Assembly: GCA_023399215.1 (NCBI GenBank)
Contig: JAEWQJ010000026.1
Coordinates: forward strand, 1-64,000
Length of the DNA stretch: 64,000 nucleotides
DNA from: Methanobacteriota archaeon
GTDB lineage: Archaea; Halobacteriota; Methanosarcinia; Methanosarcinales; Methanosarcinaceae
Direction: 5' to 3'
The translations under genes were made by a program, and so were the position numbers. Positions 63,540 to 64,000 of this stretch are shown in pieces. How positions within the stretch are numbered: position 1 is the first letter of the stretch; the number at the start of each line of letters is the position of its first letter. The notes under the pieces were generated by a model. The model made no database searches. It was not told the origin of the DNA and worked only from the letters and a program-made list of their open reading frames with translations.

Positions 63540-64000
63540 TTATTCATCCATCTTTTGTATTTTTTGAGTTATGTTTTTATCTTTTGTTCATTTACTGTTT
63601 TTTAACATCTCTAAAATCGCGTTTCTTCAGAACTATATGTTCAAAGTCACGCATCTCTAAAACTGCACCATGTTATCTCGATTTTCCCCTTTAACGAAAT
63701 AACTGCAGGCTATAAGCTAGATAAGTTGCAGAGTAATAAAACTCCCAATCTCCTTACTCTCAGGTTTACGTATGACCACCAAAAATTATACAGTTATTAT
63801 AAACTCTTTTTTTATTAATGTTACTGTTGCCCGCAACCCTTTTAAAAAAAGGCTTGACCGAAAACCCCAAGAAACGTTTGAGTTTGAAGATCTTATCCCC
63901 AAACCCTATAGGCGTGATCAACCGGCTCAAAGGTTGCGGCCCAAAGGTTGCGGCTCAAAGGTTGCTAGACGACGTATATTCCAAATAATGAGCGCTGGCA
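63540..64000. other. Intergenic tail with dispersed repeat and 14-bp array
   Basis: 63837-63929 is copy 3 of the dispersed hairpin repeat. ggctcaaaggttgc follows three times in tandem (63924-63965, one base different in unit 2). No gene to the window edge. Confidence 0.55.
63924..63965. repeat. 14-bp tandem repeat, three copies
   Basis: Units ggctcaaaggttgc, ggcccaaaggttgc, ggctcaaaggttgc. Confidence 0.9.

Overview
The window reads as the chromosome of a methanogenic archaeon of the genus Methanosarcina or a very close relative. The signs are an AT-rich background with long intergenic gaps, an archaeal tRNA amidotransferase subunit (GatD), ThiI without a rhodanese domain, an archaeal ATP-dependent DNA ligase, UPF0228 and DUF2117 proteins, a filR1-type regulator remnant, a PGF-CTERM surface protein and a CooS-family protein. 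I cannot fix the species from sequence alone. No rRNA, tRNA or CRISPR array was seen.

Layout. 1-3.6 kb is decayed accessory DNA: the start of a TnpB gene cut by the window edge, a GC-rich foldable segment, a histidine-kinase fragment, repeats and two orphan proteins. 3.6-8 kb holds a DUF2117 protein, a UPF0173 hydrolase and a CooS-family protein whose active-site residues are deviant. 8.7-11.5 kb holds two tandem LarA-type (nickel-pincer) racemase homologues; a third is at 18.1-19.4 kb, convergent with a sodium:solute symporter and its small accessory subunit. Between them lie an ArsR regulator, a flippase, a thioredoxin/CcdA pair, an ArsR remnant, a dead transposase and a UPF0228 protein. 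22-28.9 kb is mostly housekeeping: gatD, argH, a methyltransferase, a UbiB-family kinase and a TauE exporter.

29.4-38.9 kb is a metal-handling region. It has a Met-rich PepSY-like protein, a SHOCT protein, two CopZ-like proteins, an HMA-like protein and a CopA ATPase. The copZ / HMA-like / copA-start block is present twice: the first copy has copA cut to 17 codons, the second has a broken HMA-like gene. Between the copies sit a divergent HxlR regulator and a CooC - flavoredoxin - cupin operon. Rubrerythrin and a small heat-shock protein follow.

40-64 kb holds a phasin-like protein, secreted proteins, a membrane-tethered winged-helix regulator, an ACT protein with homoserine dehydrogenase, DNA ligase, small orphan proteins and a second UPF0228 protein, a dead filR1 regulator, EngB, a DHH phosphoesterase, a PGF-CTERM protein, a Nif3-like protein, an HD hydrolase, a 1135-residue secreted TPR protein, ThiI and a lone receiver-domain protein.

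The most interesting points are: (1) the CooS homologue carries Glu where the C-cluster Cys is expected and Tyr where the catalytic His is expected, so it is probably not a CO dehydrogenase; (2) three LarA paralogues with intact nickel-pincer residues, in two sub-types; (3) the duplicated and decayed copper block; (4) more than a dozen short tandem-repeat arrays between genes, each with its own unit, two of which contain the stop codon of the neighbouring gene.
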